Of a stretch of 64,000 nucleotides of DNA, positions 1-6,868 are shown in pieces. This stretch comes from UBA7328 sp965247965 (GTDB taxonomy: Bacteria > Bacteroidota > Bacteroidia > Chitinophagales > Saprospiraceae). Location: assembly GCA_965247965.1 (NCBI GenBank), contig OZ252053.1, positions 4,588,001 to 4,652,000 on the forward strand, given 5' to 3'. The position numbers were made by a program, and so were the translations under genes. The notes beneath the pieces are model-generated. The model worked only from the letters and a program-made list of their open reading frames with translations. It was not told the origin of the DNA and made no database searches. The number at the start of each line of letters is the position of its first letter. Positions within the stretch are counted from its first letter, which is position 1.

Positions 1-123
1 TACTCCCAATCCAATCCAAGAATGAATAAAGCTGCTGAAAAATTATGCCATCTTCTCAACCAAACCCAAACCATATATCCAGGCACTAATTTGGAACTTC
101 ACTACCAAATCGCGACATTGTAA
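1..123 (+). CDS. IS transposase, C-terminal fragment
   Basis: The last 40 codons and the stop of a transposase are visible. They encode the same residues as the C-terminus of the 577-residue transposase at 61912-63645 on the other strand, ending in QIATL. The gene is cut only by the window edge, so nothing can be said about whether this copy is intact. No catalytic residue lies in this fragment. Confidence 0.8.
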   Translation, partial: YSQSNPRMNKAAEKLCHLLNQTQTIYPGTNLELHYQIATL

Positions 124-147
124 TTTACTCCGAGTCTGGAGTTCTGA
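1..147 (+). mobile_element. Inner end of an IS element, left copy (cut by window edge)
   Basis: These bases are the reverse complement of 61888-62034, as far as can be read by eye without a mismatch. They hold the 3' end of the transposase gene and the IS terminus. The match stops after base 147: here the next bases are GATTGG, while the other copy continues TACTAC, so 147 marks the element boundary. The rest of the element lies left of the window. If the contig begins here, this end may simply be where an assembler stopped in a repeat. Confidence 0.8.
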
Positions 148-394
148 GATTGGAGGCAATCAAAGCAGCTAGTTTTGTGTTGGTGGTATAGAATTCAGAT
201 TGTCTTTTTGTGATCGGGCAAATTTCCTTGTAAACCTGGAAAATTAGCCCATTCTTTTCCCATGCTGCAATGTATTTTCTGATGTCTGGAATAGGTATAT
301 TTGACCTGTACGAAACAGCAGCTTCCGTACACGGTATCTTTTCAAATTCTCCAAAGACCCGATTCTCTTGATCTTGGTTACTTCCTGAACTCAC
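125..394 (-). CDS. Winged-helix-like small protein, C-terminus supplied by IS
   Basis: An 89-residue reading frame starts at a GTG (392-394) and overlaps the upstream helix-turn-helix gene by 17 bases, which suggests translational coupling. Residues 27-75 look like a small winged helix: IPDIRKYIAAWEK would be the recognition helix, followed by a strand pair with CPITKR and FYTTN. Similar proteins occur near mobile elements in Bacteroidota, but I cannot name a family. The last residues (about RTPDSE and the stop) are encoded by the IS end at 125-147, so the native C-terminus is lost. It was probably part of the integrative element to the right. Function unknown. Confidence 0.5.
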   Translation of the reverse strand: MSSGSNQDQENRVFGEFEKIPCTEAAVSYRSNIPIPDIRKYIAAWEKNGLIFQVYKEICPITKRQSEFYTTNTKLAALIASNLRTPDSE

Positions 395-737
395 GCTTTC
401 CTAATTTTTTTTTTGGGGTGTAATTATCTGCGAATGTTTCTATTTCCTCCTTGGTTTTTCGCCGCCCCGTCTTCACGTAATTAATAAGTTCTTTTTTAGA
501 ATAGTATAGCCTGCCATATTTTTTCATCACGGGCAATTCGCCGCGACATGACTTACTGTAAATTGTCGAAACAGTGAGTTTTAGAAAATCTGCTGTTTGC
601 TGAACAGTGAAAAACAAATTTTCATCCTCAGTGGAGTCGGCTTCTTTTGGTTGGTTTCTAAGCGCCTTTTCAACTGAATTCTGAATTAGGAGTTCCAGTT
701 CATTGAGCCTAATTGAGGTAAACAAAATATCATTCAT
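378..737 (-). CDS. Helix-turn-helix (MerR/excisionase-like, HTH_17) protein
   Basis: A protein of about 119 residues. I place the start at the ATG at 735-737; a TTG two codons upstream is also possible. The N-terminal 35 residues are helical. Residues 42-90 carry the HTH_17 pattern: FFTVQQTADFLKLTVSTIYS, then a wing with KYGRLYYSKKELINYV. The basic tail (GRRKTKEE, KKKLGKREFRK) fits DNA binding. Such proteins act as excisionases or as regulators of plasmids and integrative elements. The gene lies in the same orientation as the integrase and overlaps the next gene downstream. The exact role is inferred from context only. Confidence 0.65.
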   Translation of the reverse strand: MNDILFTSIRLNELELLIQNSVEKALRNQPKEADSTEDENLFFTVQQTADFLKLTVSTIYSKSCRGELPVMKKYGRLYYSKKELINYVKTGRRKTKEEIETFADNYTPKKKLGKREFRK

Positions 738-840
738 AATCAAAAAAATTAATTCTGATTACAAATCAACTAGAATAAATTCTTATAAATGAGAATGTTA
801 GATACACAATATGCCTAGTGCATCTTGTGTAAATGGTGCA

Positions 841-1515
841 TTATTTAATAGTCGAGGCTACGGGGATAAATTTGAAATCGAAATTTTTTGCTTTGACTTT
901 TTTAATGGTGTCTATTCCAACTTCCCACCCAAAGGATTCTTTGCATATTTTTTTAATCTGTTCATTGCTTGGCCTCTTCTTATCTTTATAATATCCTTTG
1001 CCATGCAAATCTTTTACCAAAGCCGCTAAATATCCTTTATTGCCTTTAGTGTCATCCATCCAAACGTATGTATGCGGACTGACATATTTCTTGGAAACAA
1101 GCAATTCCATAATTGTCTTATATTTTGAAATGCTTTCGAAGAGAGTTTCAATTTTACCAGTCACTATAAAATGATTGTTATCAATATTATACTCTTGTTC
1201 TTCACTCGTTGCCTCTTTTGGTGATAAGTTTTTTGTCAAGACCTGAACTATCCATTTGGCATTTTGATAATCAGTGCTCTCATCTAACCAAAATTGAAAT
1301 TCTGTACCCTTCCTATATTTTTCAGGGTATGAATAATTAGGATTTGAGTTAAATAGATCAGCCGATATTTTCCAAGCTTTTTTTAGTCGTTCTGTTGAAA
1401 ATTTGAGTAGTTGGGATTTCTCATATGTTGTCAATGTAGAAATGAAAGACCTTCCATGAGTAATGACTTCTTTATAGACATCCCATAGCTCTAGATTTGA
1501 TAATTTCTTTTCCAT
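841..1515 (-). CDS. Hypothetical accessory protein coupled to integrase
   Basis: A 224-residue protein without a signal peptide, membrane segment or motif I recognise. It is rich in lysine and aromatic residues. Its ATG (1513-1515) abuts the stop codon of the integrase gene (1516-1518) with no spacer, so the two are almost certainly co-transcribed and probably translationally coupled. The C-terminal third (KDKKRPSNEQIKKICKE and KKVKAKNFDF) is basic and could bind DNA. By position it may be a recombination or replication accessory of the integrative element, but this is inference. The 100 bases downstream hold no other gene I can support. Confidence 0.6.
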   Translation of the reverse strand: MEKKLSNLELWDVYKEVITHGRSFISTLTTYEKSQLLKFSTERLKKAWKISADLFNSNPNYSYPEKYRKGTEFQFWLDESTDYQNAKWIVQVLTKNLSPKEATSEEQEYNIDNNHFIVTGKIETLFESISKYKTIMELLVSKKYVSPHTYVWMDDTKGNKGYLAALVKDLHGKGYYKDKKRPSNEQIKKICKESFGWEVGIDTIKKVKAKNFDFKFIPVASTIK

Positions 1516-2658
1516 TTACCAAGTCAACTTGATGTTATTTGCGGCGTTTCTTTTTTTCTCGTCGACAATTTTGGCATAGATCTGAGTCGTTTTTAACTCT
1601 TTATGTCCTAACATTTTGGATACCGTATAAATATCGGTACCGTTGCTAAGCTGTAGTGTGGCATAGGTATGTCGGAAGCAATGAAAGGTGATCTTCTTTC
1701 TAATCCCCGCATCTTCAATCCATTTTGCCAAGAATTTATTCTGATAGGCTGAATAAATCAAGTTTTTAAAAATTTGCTTTGAACCTCCTTTTTGTTCGCC
1801 TAATAGTTTGAATGCCTGGTCAGAAAATGGCAAGTACTCAATTCCTTTAGTCTTTTTTTGTTTGAAGTTAACGAAGTATCCTTGTCCCTCTATGTATTCT
1901 ATTTCACTCCATATCAATTTTTTAATATCAGAAAATCTCAATCCCGTGAGCGCAGAAAATAGAGCCGCTCGTTTTAGCATAGGGTTACGACATTCTGTTT
2001 TGACAAGGGTATTCAGTTCTTCAAGTGTAAGGTAGTTTCTGCGGGTCTCGACTTCCTTGATCGGTTTTACCTTTTTGTCGAGATCGTACCTTATGTATTC
2101 ATCCTTATATGCTTGTTTGAGTACAGCTTTAAATTTATTGAAATATGACAGAGCAGAATTATGTGATAAATTTCTTTTTGCACTTTTAATGCTTTTCGTT
2201 TTGAGAAGATAATTTTTAAAACCCTCACAAAATTTTTCATTCAGCTGATTGAATTTTATTTGATTTCCTGAAAACCGCTCCAAATACTTGTAAGTGGATT
2301 GCCAACTTAGAAGATTGGACCCGTCACGGTCACGCATGAGCTTTTTGAAATAGGTAAGAAAATCCTTCTCTCCCATTTCGTGAACCCTGAGTTGTTCTTT
2401 TTGGTAATCTGAATAGATTTCCGGTTTGTTTAATTGATTATCTCTTTTTTGCCTTATTTGTTCTGCAATAGCGACGGTCTCTTTGTTGTGTTGTTTGTCG
2501 ATCGGGTTATTTATTTTTTTAAAAACATAGAGGCCCAGAAATTCTCTTCGGGTCTTCTTATTGGATATGGGATTATCGATAGGAGGATAGAAATCAAGAT
2601 ACAAGCTTTTCCTATTACCTGAAATTGGTTTAGATCTTAACTTGACTTTTGTGACCAC
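1516..2658 (-). CDS. Tyrosine recombinase / integrase
   Basis: A site-specific recombinase of the Bacteroidota phage-integrase type, 380 residues, GTG start. The N-terminal 90 residues resemble an arm-DNA-binding domain. Residues about 95-195 form the SAM-like core-binding domain. The catalytic domain shows the expected residues: Arg241 in TGLRFSD, His326 and Arg329 in HCFRH, His352 in LGHKEL, and the nucleophile Tyr361 in QIYAKI. All residues needed for strand exchange are present, so the enzyme should be active. It is followed without a gap by a hypothetical gene and preceded by two helix-turn-helix genes, the usual integrase-plus-regulator module at the edge of an integrative element. The nearby mnmE 3' end is the likely attachment site. 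Confidence 0.9.
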   Translation of the reverse strand: MVTKVKLRSKPISGNRKSLYLDFYPPIDNPISNKKTRREFLGLYVFKKINNPIDKQHNKETVAIAEQIRQKRDNQLNKPEIYSDYQKEQLRVHEMGEKDFLTYFKKLMRDRDGSNLLSWQSTYKYLERFSGNQIKFNQLNEKFCEGFKNYLLKTKSIKSAKRNLSHNSALSYFNKFKAVLKQAYKDEYIRYDLDKKVKPIKEVETRRNYLTLEELNTLVKTECRNPMLKRAALFSALTGLRFSDIKKLIWSEIEYIEGQGYFVNFKQKKTKGIEYLPFSDQAFKLLGEQKGGSKQIFKNLIYSAYQNKFLAKWIEDAGIRKKITFHCFRHTYATLQLSNGTDIYTVSKMLGHKELKTTQIYAKIVDEKKRNAANNIKLTW

Positions 2659-2676
2659 TTTTTTTGCATTTAAGAA

Positions 2677-3063
2677 CTATGAAAATAATTCGTCGATCAT
2701 AGATTTAGGGACATACACATATCTTCCATTCCTGATCTTAGGAATATTGTTTCTTTTGATTATGTCGGATAATCCTTTTTCAGAAATACTGTATTTTCTA
2801 CGGACTTCAGAAATTTTGTAAGAGTCTGAGATGTCAAATTCCAAGTTCTTGACTTGGGACTCAACTTGTGTTGGTTGTTCAAATAGGTTGTCAATTTCCG
2901 AACGTTTTATGAGAGTCTTTCTTTGTGCCAGATTAACCGCTTTAATTTCCCCATTTTCTATGAGTCTGTATGCAGTGCGGACAGAACAGCTTACAAGTGC
3001 TGCTACGTCTCGGACAGTAAGGAACTCCTTTCCTTGAATAGCTTCTATACTTTGAAATTTCAT
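2677..3063 (-). CDS. Double helix-turn-helix (HTH_17) protein, excisionase-like
   Basis: A 128-residue protein with two excisionase-like domains. Residues 12-62 carry the first (FLTVRDVAALVSCSVRTAYR, then a wing ending LIKRSEIDNLF). Residues 80-127 carry a second, more diverged one (YKISEVRRKYSISEKGLSDI, with PKIRNGRYVYVPKSMIDELF). The first domain is clearly paralogous to that of the preceding gene (KEFLTVRDVA, KTLIKRSEI versus KTLVRRSDI). The ATG overlaps the stop of that gene as ATGA, which predicts coupled translation. It probably regulates the integrase 18 bases downstream or acts as a recombination directionality factor; this is inferred from position. Confidence 0.7.
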   Translation of the reverse strand: MKFQSIEAIQGKEFLTVRDVAALVSCSVRTAYRLIENGEIKAVNLAQRKTLIKRSEIDNLFEQPTQVESQVKNLEFDISDSYKISEVRRKYSISEKGLSDIIKRNNIPKIRNGRYVYVPKSMIDELFS

Positions 3064-3416
3064 TGGACGAATAGTTGGTTTATGTCTGATCGCCTCACGA
3101 GAGTTTTCTTCTCTTTGATATTAACAGCCTTCAGTTTGCCGGAATTGATAAGAGAATAAATCGTCTGCCTGGAACTACTAAAAAGCAGCGCCACATCGCG
3201 GACAGTGAGAAACTCTTTTCTTCTTATTTCCTCATATAGTTTCGTTTTTATACGAAAAGTTTCTTTGTGTGAGGCCTTCACCTTTTCCGCACGCTTACGT
3301 GCTTTGTACGCTCTCTTGGCACAATCATCACCGCAGTATTTTGTCACTGTGGTTTTGGCAATAAAGTCATTACCACAATGCTGACATATTCGTTGAACTC
3401 TAATATTTGAACTCAT
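3060..3416 (-). CDS. Zinc-ribbon plus helix-turn-helix (HTH_17) regulator
   Basis: A 118-residue protein. The N-terminal 35 residues hold a four-cysteine zinc ribbon (CQHCGNDF at 11-18, then KYCGDDC at 27-33). A basic linker follows, and residues 68-118 form an excisionase-type helix-turn-helix (FLTVRDVALLFSSSRQTIYS). The helix-turn-helix is a paralogue of the one in the next gene, with which it shares an ATGA overlap. It is the first gene of the leftward module of HTH genes, integrase and hypothetical gene. The upstream region 3417-3649 carries three short direct repeats that could be its operators. Likely a regulator or excisionase of the integrative element. Confidence 0.7.
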   Translation of the reverse strand: MSSNIRVQRICQHCGNDFIAKTTVTKYCGDDCAKRAYKARKRAEKVKASHKETFRIKTKLYEEIRRKEFLTVRDVALLFSSSRQTIYSLINSGKLKAVNIKEKKTLVRRSDINQLFVQ

Positions 3417-3427
3417 TAAGTAGCTTT

Positions 3428-3467
3428 AAGTGTCAAAGTATAATAAAGTGTTTAAATAAGTGCCAAA
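3428..3467. repeat. Three short direct repeats upstream of the HTH/integrase module
   Basis: AAGTGTCAAA (3428-3437), AAGTGTTTAA (3446-3455) and AAGTGCCAAA (3458-3467) lie just upstream of the first gene of the leftward module. They could be operator or integrase arm-type sites. The spacing is uneven (18 and 12 bases), so the call is weak. Confidence 0.3.
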
Positions 3468-3649
3468 TTTTCCTCAAAAAATGGATTGATAAATCGATCT
3501 TAACATTTGAGGTACAAATAAGGCACAAAATACATCAAAATGCCACAAAACAGATCCAAATCATGATAAAATTGGAAATATGTAATACATTGATAATTAG
3601 CTAATAATTGCGATCTATTTGTATATGCTACCGAAATGGTTTGTGCAGG

Positions 3650-3667
3650 TCACTTCCCAATACAAAA
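3650..3667. other. Candidate attachment site at the 3' end of mnmE
   Basis: On the minus strand the last codons of mnmE read TTTTGTATTGGGAAGTGA, encoding the invariant C-terminal FCIGK tail. The same region of this gene is the attachment site used by Salmonella genomic island 1 and related integrative elements. Here a leftward integrase module begins about 230 bases away. The partner repeat at the other island end is not visible and would lie beyond the left edge. Confidence 0.5.
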
Positions 3668-5044
3668 ATTACTAAATATAGAATCCAGCAGATCTTCCAT
3701 ACTTATCTCACCTGAAATTTCGCCAAGATGGTTTAGTGCATGCCTTAAATCAAGTGCAATAAGGTCGGAAGGAATTCCATCAGTCAATCCTTTTTTCACT
3801 GAATCCAATGACTCTTTTGTCTTTTGTAATGATTGATAGTGCCTCAGGTTTGAGATGATAATTTGTTGATCGCTCAAGGCCAGTTTGTCGACGTATTCTG
3901 TGAGTTGTTTTGTAAGGAGATCGAGCCCTTGGCCTGTTTTAGCAGAAAGCAGGACGGTAGGCGTACGATTAGTCAATATGCTTATCGATTCTTCTATGTC
4001 ATAGCTATGGCATTTGTGGCCATAGAGATCCACTTTGTTCAATAAGATGACCGCCTTTTGATTTTCTCTGATAGGGATTTCTTTAAATTGATTAACAATC
4101 TTTTTGAAATCTTCTTCTATTTCTGCGATAAAAAGAATAATACTTGCTTTATTAATCTGCTCGAATGTGCGCCTGATGCCGAGAGTTTCGATTGTATCTT
4201 TCGTCTTTCGTATTCCTGCTGTATCGATGAAGCGATAGAGATGGCCGTCAATTTGTACGCTATCTTCAATAACATCTCTTGTAGTACCCGGAATCTCGCT
4301 GACTATAGCTTTCTCTTCGTTGAGTAATGCATTTAACAAGGTAGATTTTCCGACATTCGGTTGACCAATTATCGCAACTCCGATGCCCTCCTTAATCGCA
4401 TTTCCATATTCAAATGAATCCTGAAGCGCTGCAATGAATTCGAGAATAGTGTCGACCTTTGCCGTCAATTTTTGCCTGTCGGCGAATTCTACATCTTCTT
4501 CGCCAAAATCGTTTTCGAGTTCGATAAGGCTCGCAAATTCGATGAGTTCTTGTCGGAGTTCTTTTATTTTATTTGAAAATCCACCCCGCATTTGTTGCAT
4601 GGCAATGTCATGTTGAGCTGCAGTGCGAGATGCAATAAGATCACTTACCGCTTCGGCCTGAGTAAGATCCATTTGGCCATTGAGAAAGGCTCTTTGGGTG
4701 AATTCTCCCGGGGTAGCTAATCTTGCTCCTGAGCTCAAGAGCGACTTTATTATTTGATTGATAATATAGAATGATCCATGACAAGAAATTTCTACCGTGT
4801 CTTCCGTAGTATACGATTTGGGCGATCTGAACACCGTAGCTATGCAATCGTCAATGTGCTCATTATCAACAGAAAAATTTACGAAGTGGGCGGTGTGTGA
4901 TGGGCATTTACCTAAATCTTTAGAAGTGTGCCTATTGCAGATTTCAAGAGCTTTATCCCCGCTTAATCTTATAAGCGCCAATGCGCCGACACCTTGGGGA
5001 GAAGATAGTGCGACAATCGTATCTTTAAAATCTGTGATCATCAT
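3650..5044 (-). CDS. mnmE: tRNA modification GTPase MnmE (TrmE)
   Basis: MnmE works with MnmG to place the (carboxymethyl)aminomethyl group on U34 of certain tRNAs, in the cytoplasm. The 464 residues match the family length. The N-terminal tetrahydrofolate-binding domain (residues 1-120, VALSSPQGVGALALIRLSG) is followed by a helical domain. The inserted G domain has the P-loop GQPNVGKST (227-235), GTTRD (253-257), DTAG (274-277) and NKVD (336-339). The C-terminus is FCIGK, whose cysteine is needed for activity. The gene is complete although an integrative element appears to sit at its 3' end, because such insertions rebuild the coding end. Confidence 0.96.
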   Translation of the reverse strand: MMITDFKDTIVALSSPQGVGALALIRLSGDKALEICNRHTSKDLGKCPSHTAHFVNFSVDNEHIDDCIATVFRSPKSYTTEDTVEISCHGSFYIINQIIKSLLSSGARLATPGEFTQRAFLNGQMDLTQAEAVSDLIASRTAAQHDIAMQQMRGGFSNKIKELRQELIEFASLIELENDFGEEDVEFADRQKLTAKVDTILEFIAALQDSFEYGNAIKEGIGVAIIGQPNVGKSTLLNALLNEEKAIVSEIPGTTRDVIEDSVQIDGHLYRFIDTAGIRKTKDTIETLGIRRTFEQINKASIILFIAEIEEDFKKIVNQFKEIPIRENQKAVILLNKVDLYGHKCHSYDIEESISILTNRTPTVLLSAKTGQGLDLLTKQLTEYVDKLALSDQQIIISNLRHYQSLQKTKESLDSVKKGLTDGIPSDLIALDLRHALNHLGEISGEISMEDLLDSIFSNFCIGK

Positions 5045-5059
5045 TCAAAGCTAATCAAG

Positions 5060-5236
5060 ATGAGAGGATTTCTGTATTTCGCCTTTGCAATTCTACTTTG
5101 TTCATGCGGAGATAAAGAGTTTGAAGTAATCTATGACAATGGATTTGTGATGATGGACGAAAATGGTAAGGACATTGCACTTTCGGAGATCGATATTGAG
5201 AAATATAAATTGATATTTTGGGTGCCCAATTTGTGA
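5060..5236 (+). CDS. Small putative lipoprotein (58 residues)
   Basis: A short gene divergent from mnmE, with only 15 bases between the two ATGs. The N-terminus is a lipoprotein signal (MRGFLYFAFAILLCSCGD) with the acylated cysteine at residue 16. The rest is acidic and ends IFWVPNL. If one T of the run near 5217 were absent, the frame would instead continue to 5258 and end in GCPICDVFAFED, with a CxxC motif. That version looks more natural, so a one-base frameshift is possible. Function unknown. Confidence 0.45.
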   Translation: MRGFLYFAFAILLCSCGDKEFEVIYDNGFVMMDENGKDIALSEIDIEKYKLIFWVPNL

Positions 5237-5278
5237 TGTGTTTGCCTTTGAAGATTAAATTCAAAAATCGTGTTAAAG

Positions 5279-5306
5279 TTGCCACTAAGGCGCAAAGACG
5301 CAAAGG
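5279..5306. repeat. Low-complexity dispersed-repeat-like tract
   Basis: The tract GCCACTAAGGCGCAAAGACG and what follows resembles short interspersed sequences seen in intergenic regions of many environmental bacteria. It has no coding potential. I have no second copy in this window, so the call rests on general recognition. Confidence 0.25.
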
Positions 5307-5310
5307 GATA

Positions 5311-5329
5311 GAATGCTTTCGAAGCATTC
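5311..5329 (+). terminator. Hairpin, possible terminator
   Basis: GAATGCTT-TCG-AAGCATTC forms a perfect 8-bp stem with a 3-base loop, followed a few bases later on the plus strand by TTTTT. It lies between the small lipoprotein gene and the convergent DUF2461 gene and may end transcription of the former. Confidence 0.4.
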
Positions 5330-5344
5330 AACTTTTTGACTTCT

Positions 5345-5365
5345 GCTTGATTCTTGAACTTGTAC
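5345..5365 (-). repeat. 3' tail repeat, copy 1 (ACAAGTTCAAG type)
   Basis: Immediately after the DUF2461 stop codon the minus strand reads GTACAAGTTCAAGAATCAAG. Similar strings follow the stop codons of clpS (12763-12798) and the lipoprotein gene at 59355, each in the same orientation relative to the gene. Confidence 0.5.
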
Positions 5366-6049
5366 TTAATACAACGCTTCCCCATTCAAATCATGCGTAA
5401 GAATCTCGCTCATATAATCAAAAAACGGCCGGATGGCGCGATACGACTCTACACATTTCTTGATAAAATTATCGCCTTGCGCCTCCTTGTCTGAAAAATT
5501 CTTATGAACGATGAACTGCTTGTGCTTCAGCAGATCGAGATCGGAATGATCCTTTGGATAGCCTTTTGGCGCTGTTTTTAACTTTTCGCCCTCCATTATA
5601 CCCCATACATCTTTAAATTTTTTCGCAAAGATAAGTTTGCGCAGCGGTGCTGCGTCCCGTGCAATGTGATCCCGGATGAGTTTGAGATCGTTTTTCTCAG
5701 GCCCCCAAAATCCACATGCTATGAGCATCTGACCTGGTTTGATATGATAATAGTATCCCCCTCTCAGCCATACGCTGTCCCGTTTCATTTGTCCCGCCCA
5801 GTGGATTTTGTATCGTGTTTTATCTTTTGAAAATCGCACATCGCGATAGATTCTGAACAGGCTTTTCTTTCCTGTCATGTCCACAAGATTGTCATATTTG
5901 CCCAATTCGCTTATAAGGGCTTCCGCGAATTCGATCATTTCCTGGTGGCTTTCCTCGTATCGGTCTCTATTGGCATCAAACCAGGGTTTGTTGTTGTTCT
6001 TTGCCAGGTTTTTTAAAAAGTCATAAGTCTTTTTTGTGATCGTTCCCAT
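5366..6049 (-). CDS. DUF2461 family protein
   Basis: A 227-residue cytoplasmic protein of the DUF2461 (TIGR02453) family, whose function is unknown. Recognisable family features are the N-terminal TYDFLKNLAKNNNKPWFDAN block, the central FRIYRDVRFSKDKTRYKIH block and GGYYYHIKPGQMLIACGFW. The length agrees with the family. It stands alone between divergent or convergent neighbours and ends in a short repeat-bearing 3' tail. No membrane segment or signal peptide is present. The start is ATG at 6047-6049. Confidence 0.85.
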   Translation of the reverse strand: MGTITKKTYDFLKNLAKNNNKPWFDANRDRYEESHQEMIEFAEALISELGKYDNLVDMTGKKSLFRIYRDVRFSKDKTRYKIHWAGQMKRDSVWLRGGYYYHIKPGQMLIACGFWGPEKNDLKLIRDHIARDAAPLRKLIFAKKFKDVWGIMEGEKLKTAPKGYPKDHSDLDLLKHKQFIVHKNFSDKEAQGDNFIKKCVESYRAIRPFFDYMSEILTHDLNGEALY

Positions 6050-6145
6050 ATTGAGAAGTGCTTGATGTCATAATGATAACATAAAAATAAATTTGATGAC
6101 AAAAGGTTGGATAAAATTACTTTTGCGACACAAATTTTGATAGCG

Positions 6146-6811
6146 GTGAGCAAGTACAAGTTAGTCATTTTCGATTGTGACGGCGTATTGGTAGACAGTG
6201 AAATGATTTCAGCTGAGGTGATCGCTGACGTGATACGCCCACTTGGTGTGAATATGACCACTGAAGAAGCTTTTAGAGAATTTGTCGGAGGGAGTATGTC
6301 CGAAACGATCATATATGTAGAAAAGAAAATGGGTCGGCCGCCGCCAATCGATATAGAGAAAGAATATAGAAAACGCACCTTCGAAGCGTATAAAAAAGAG
6401 ATGAAGCCGGTCGCAGGGGTCGAAGCGATCTTAGATAGATTGTCCATTAAAAAATGCGTGGCTTCTAATGGCCCAAAGAATAAGATAAATTTCAATCTCG
6501 AGGTAGCCGGGCTCAGCAAATATTTTGAACAGCGGCAAATATTTTCTGCATATGACATCGAGATATGGAAACCTGCACCGGATCTCTATCTGAACGCTGC
6601 AAGAACAATGGGGGCAGAGCCCAATGAATGTATCGTTGTGGAGGACAGTGTGAATGGATTGCATGCGGCAAGCTCTGCGGGTATACTGTGTTTGGGAAAC
6701 AGCAATCCGCTCAAACCGCTTCCTGAAGACATTGTAAGAACCGAAGTGTACAGGGATCTTTACGAGATTGGTAACAGGTTGAAATCATTGGGCGTGATGG
6801 ATTTGGTATAA
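6146..6811 (+). CDS. HAD-family phosphatase (beta-phosphoglucomutase-like)
   Basis: A haloacid dehalogenase superfamily hydrolase, 221 residues from the GTG at 6146. I prefer this start to a TTG at 6107 because the family begins right at the first motif. Motif I is FDCDGVLVDSE with the nucleophile Asp and the acid/base Asp. Motif II is the Ser/Asn of CVASNGP. Motif III is the Lys in IWKPAPD, and motif IV is VVEDSVNG. The cap lies between motifs I and II, as in phosphoglycolate phosphatase and beta-phosphoglucomutase. The substrate cannot be told from sequence. Transcribed divergently from the DUF2461 gene. Confidence 0.88.
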   Translation: MSKYKLVIFDCDGVLVDSEMISAEVIADVIRPLGVNMTTEEAFREFVGGSMSETIIYVEKKMGRPPPIDIEKEYRKRTFEAYKKEMKPVAGVEAILDRLSIKKCVASNGPKNKINFNLEVAGLSKYFEQRQIFSAYDIEIWKPAPDLYLNAARTMGAEPNECIVVEDSVNGLHAASSAGILCLGNSNPLKPLPEDIVRTEVYRDLYEIGNRLKSLGVMDLV

Positions 6812-6868
6812 ATAAATTCTTCGCAGACAACTTTAGCACAATTGTATAGTTAGGACTGACTATAGAAA

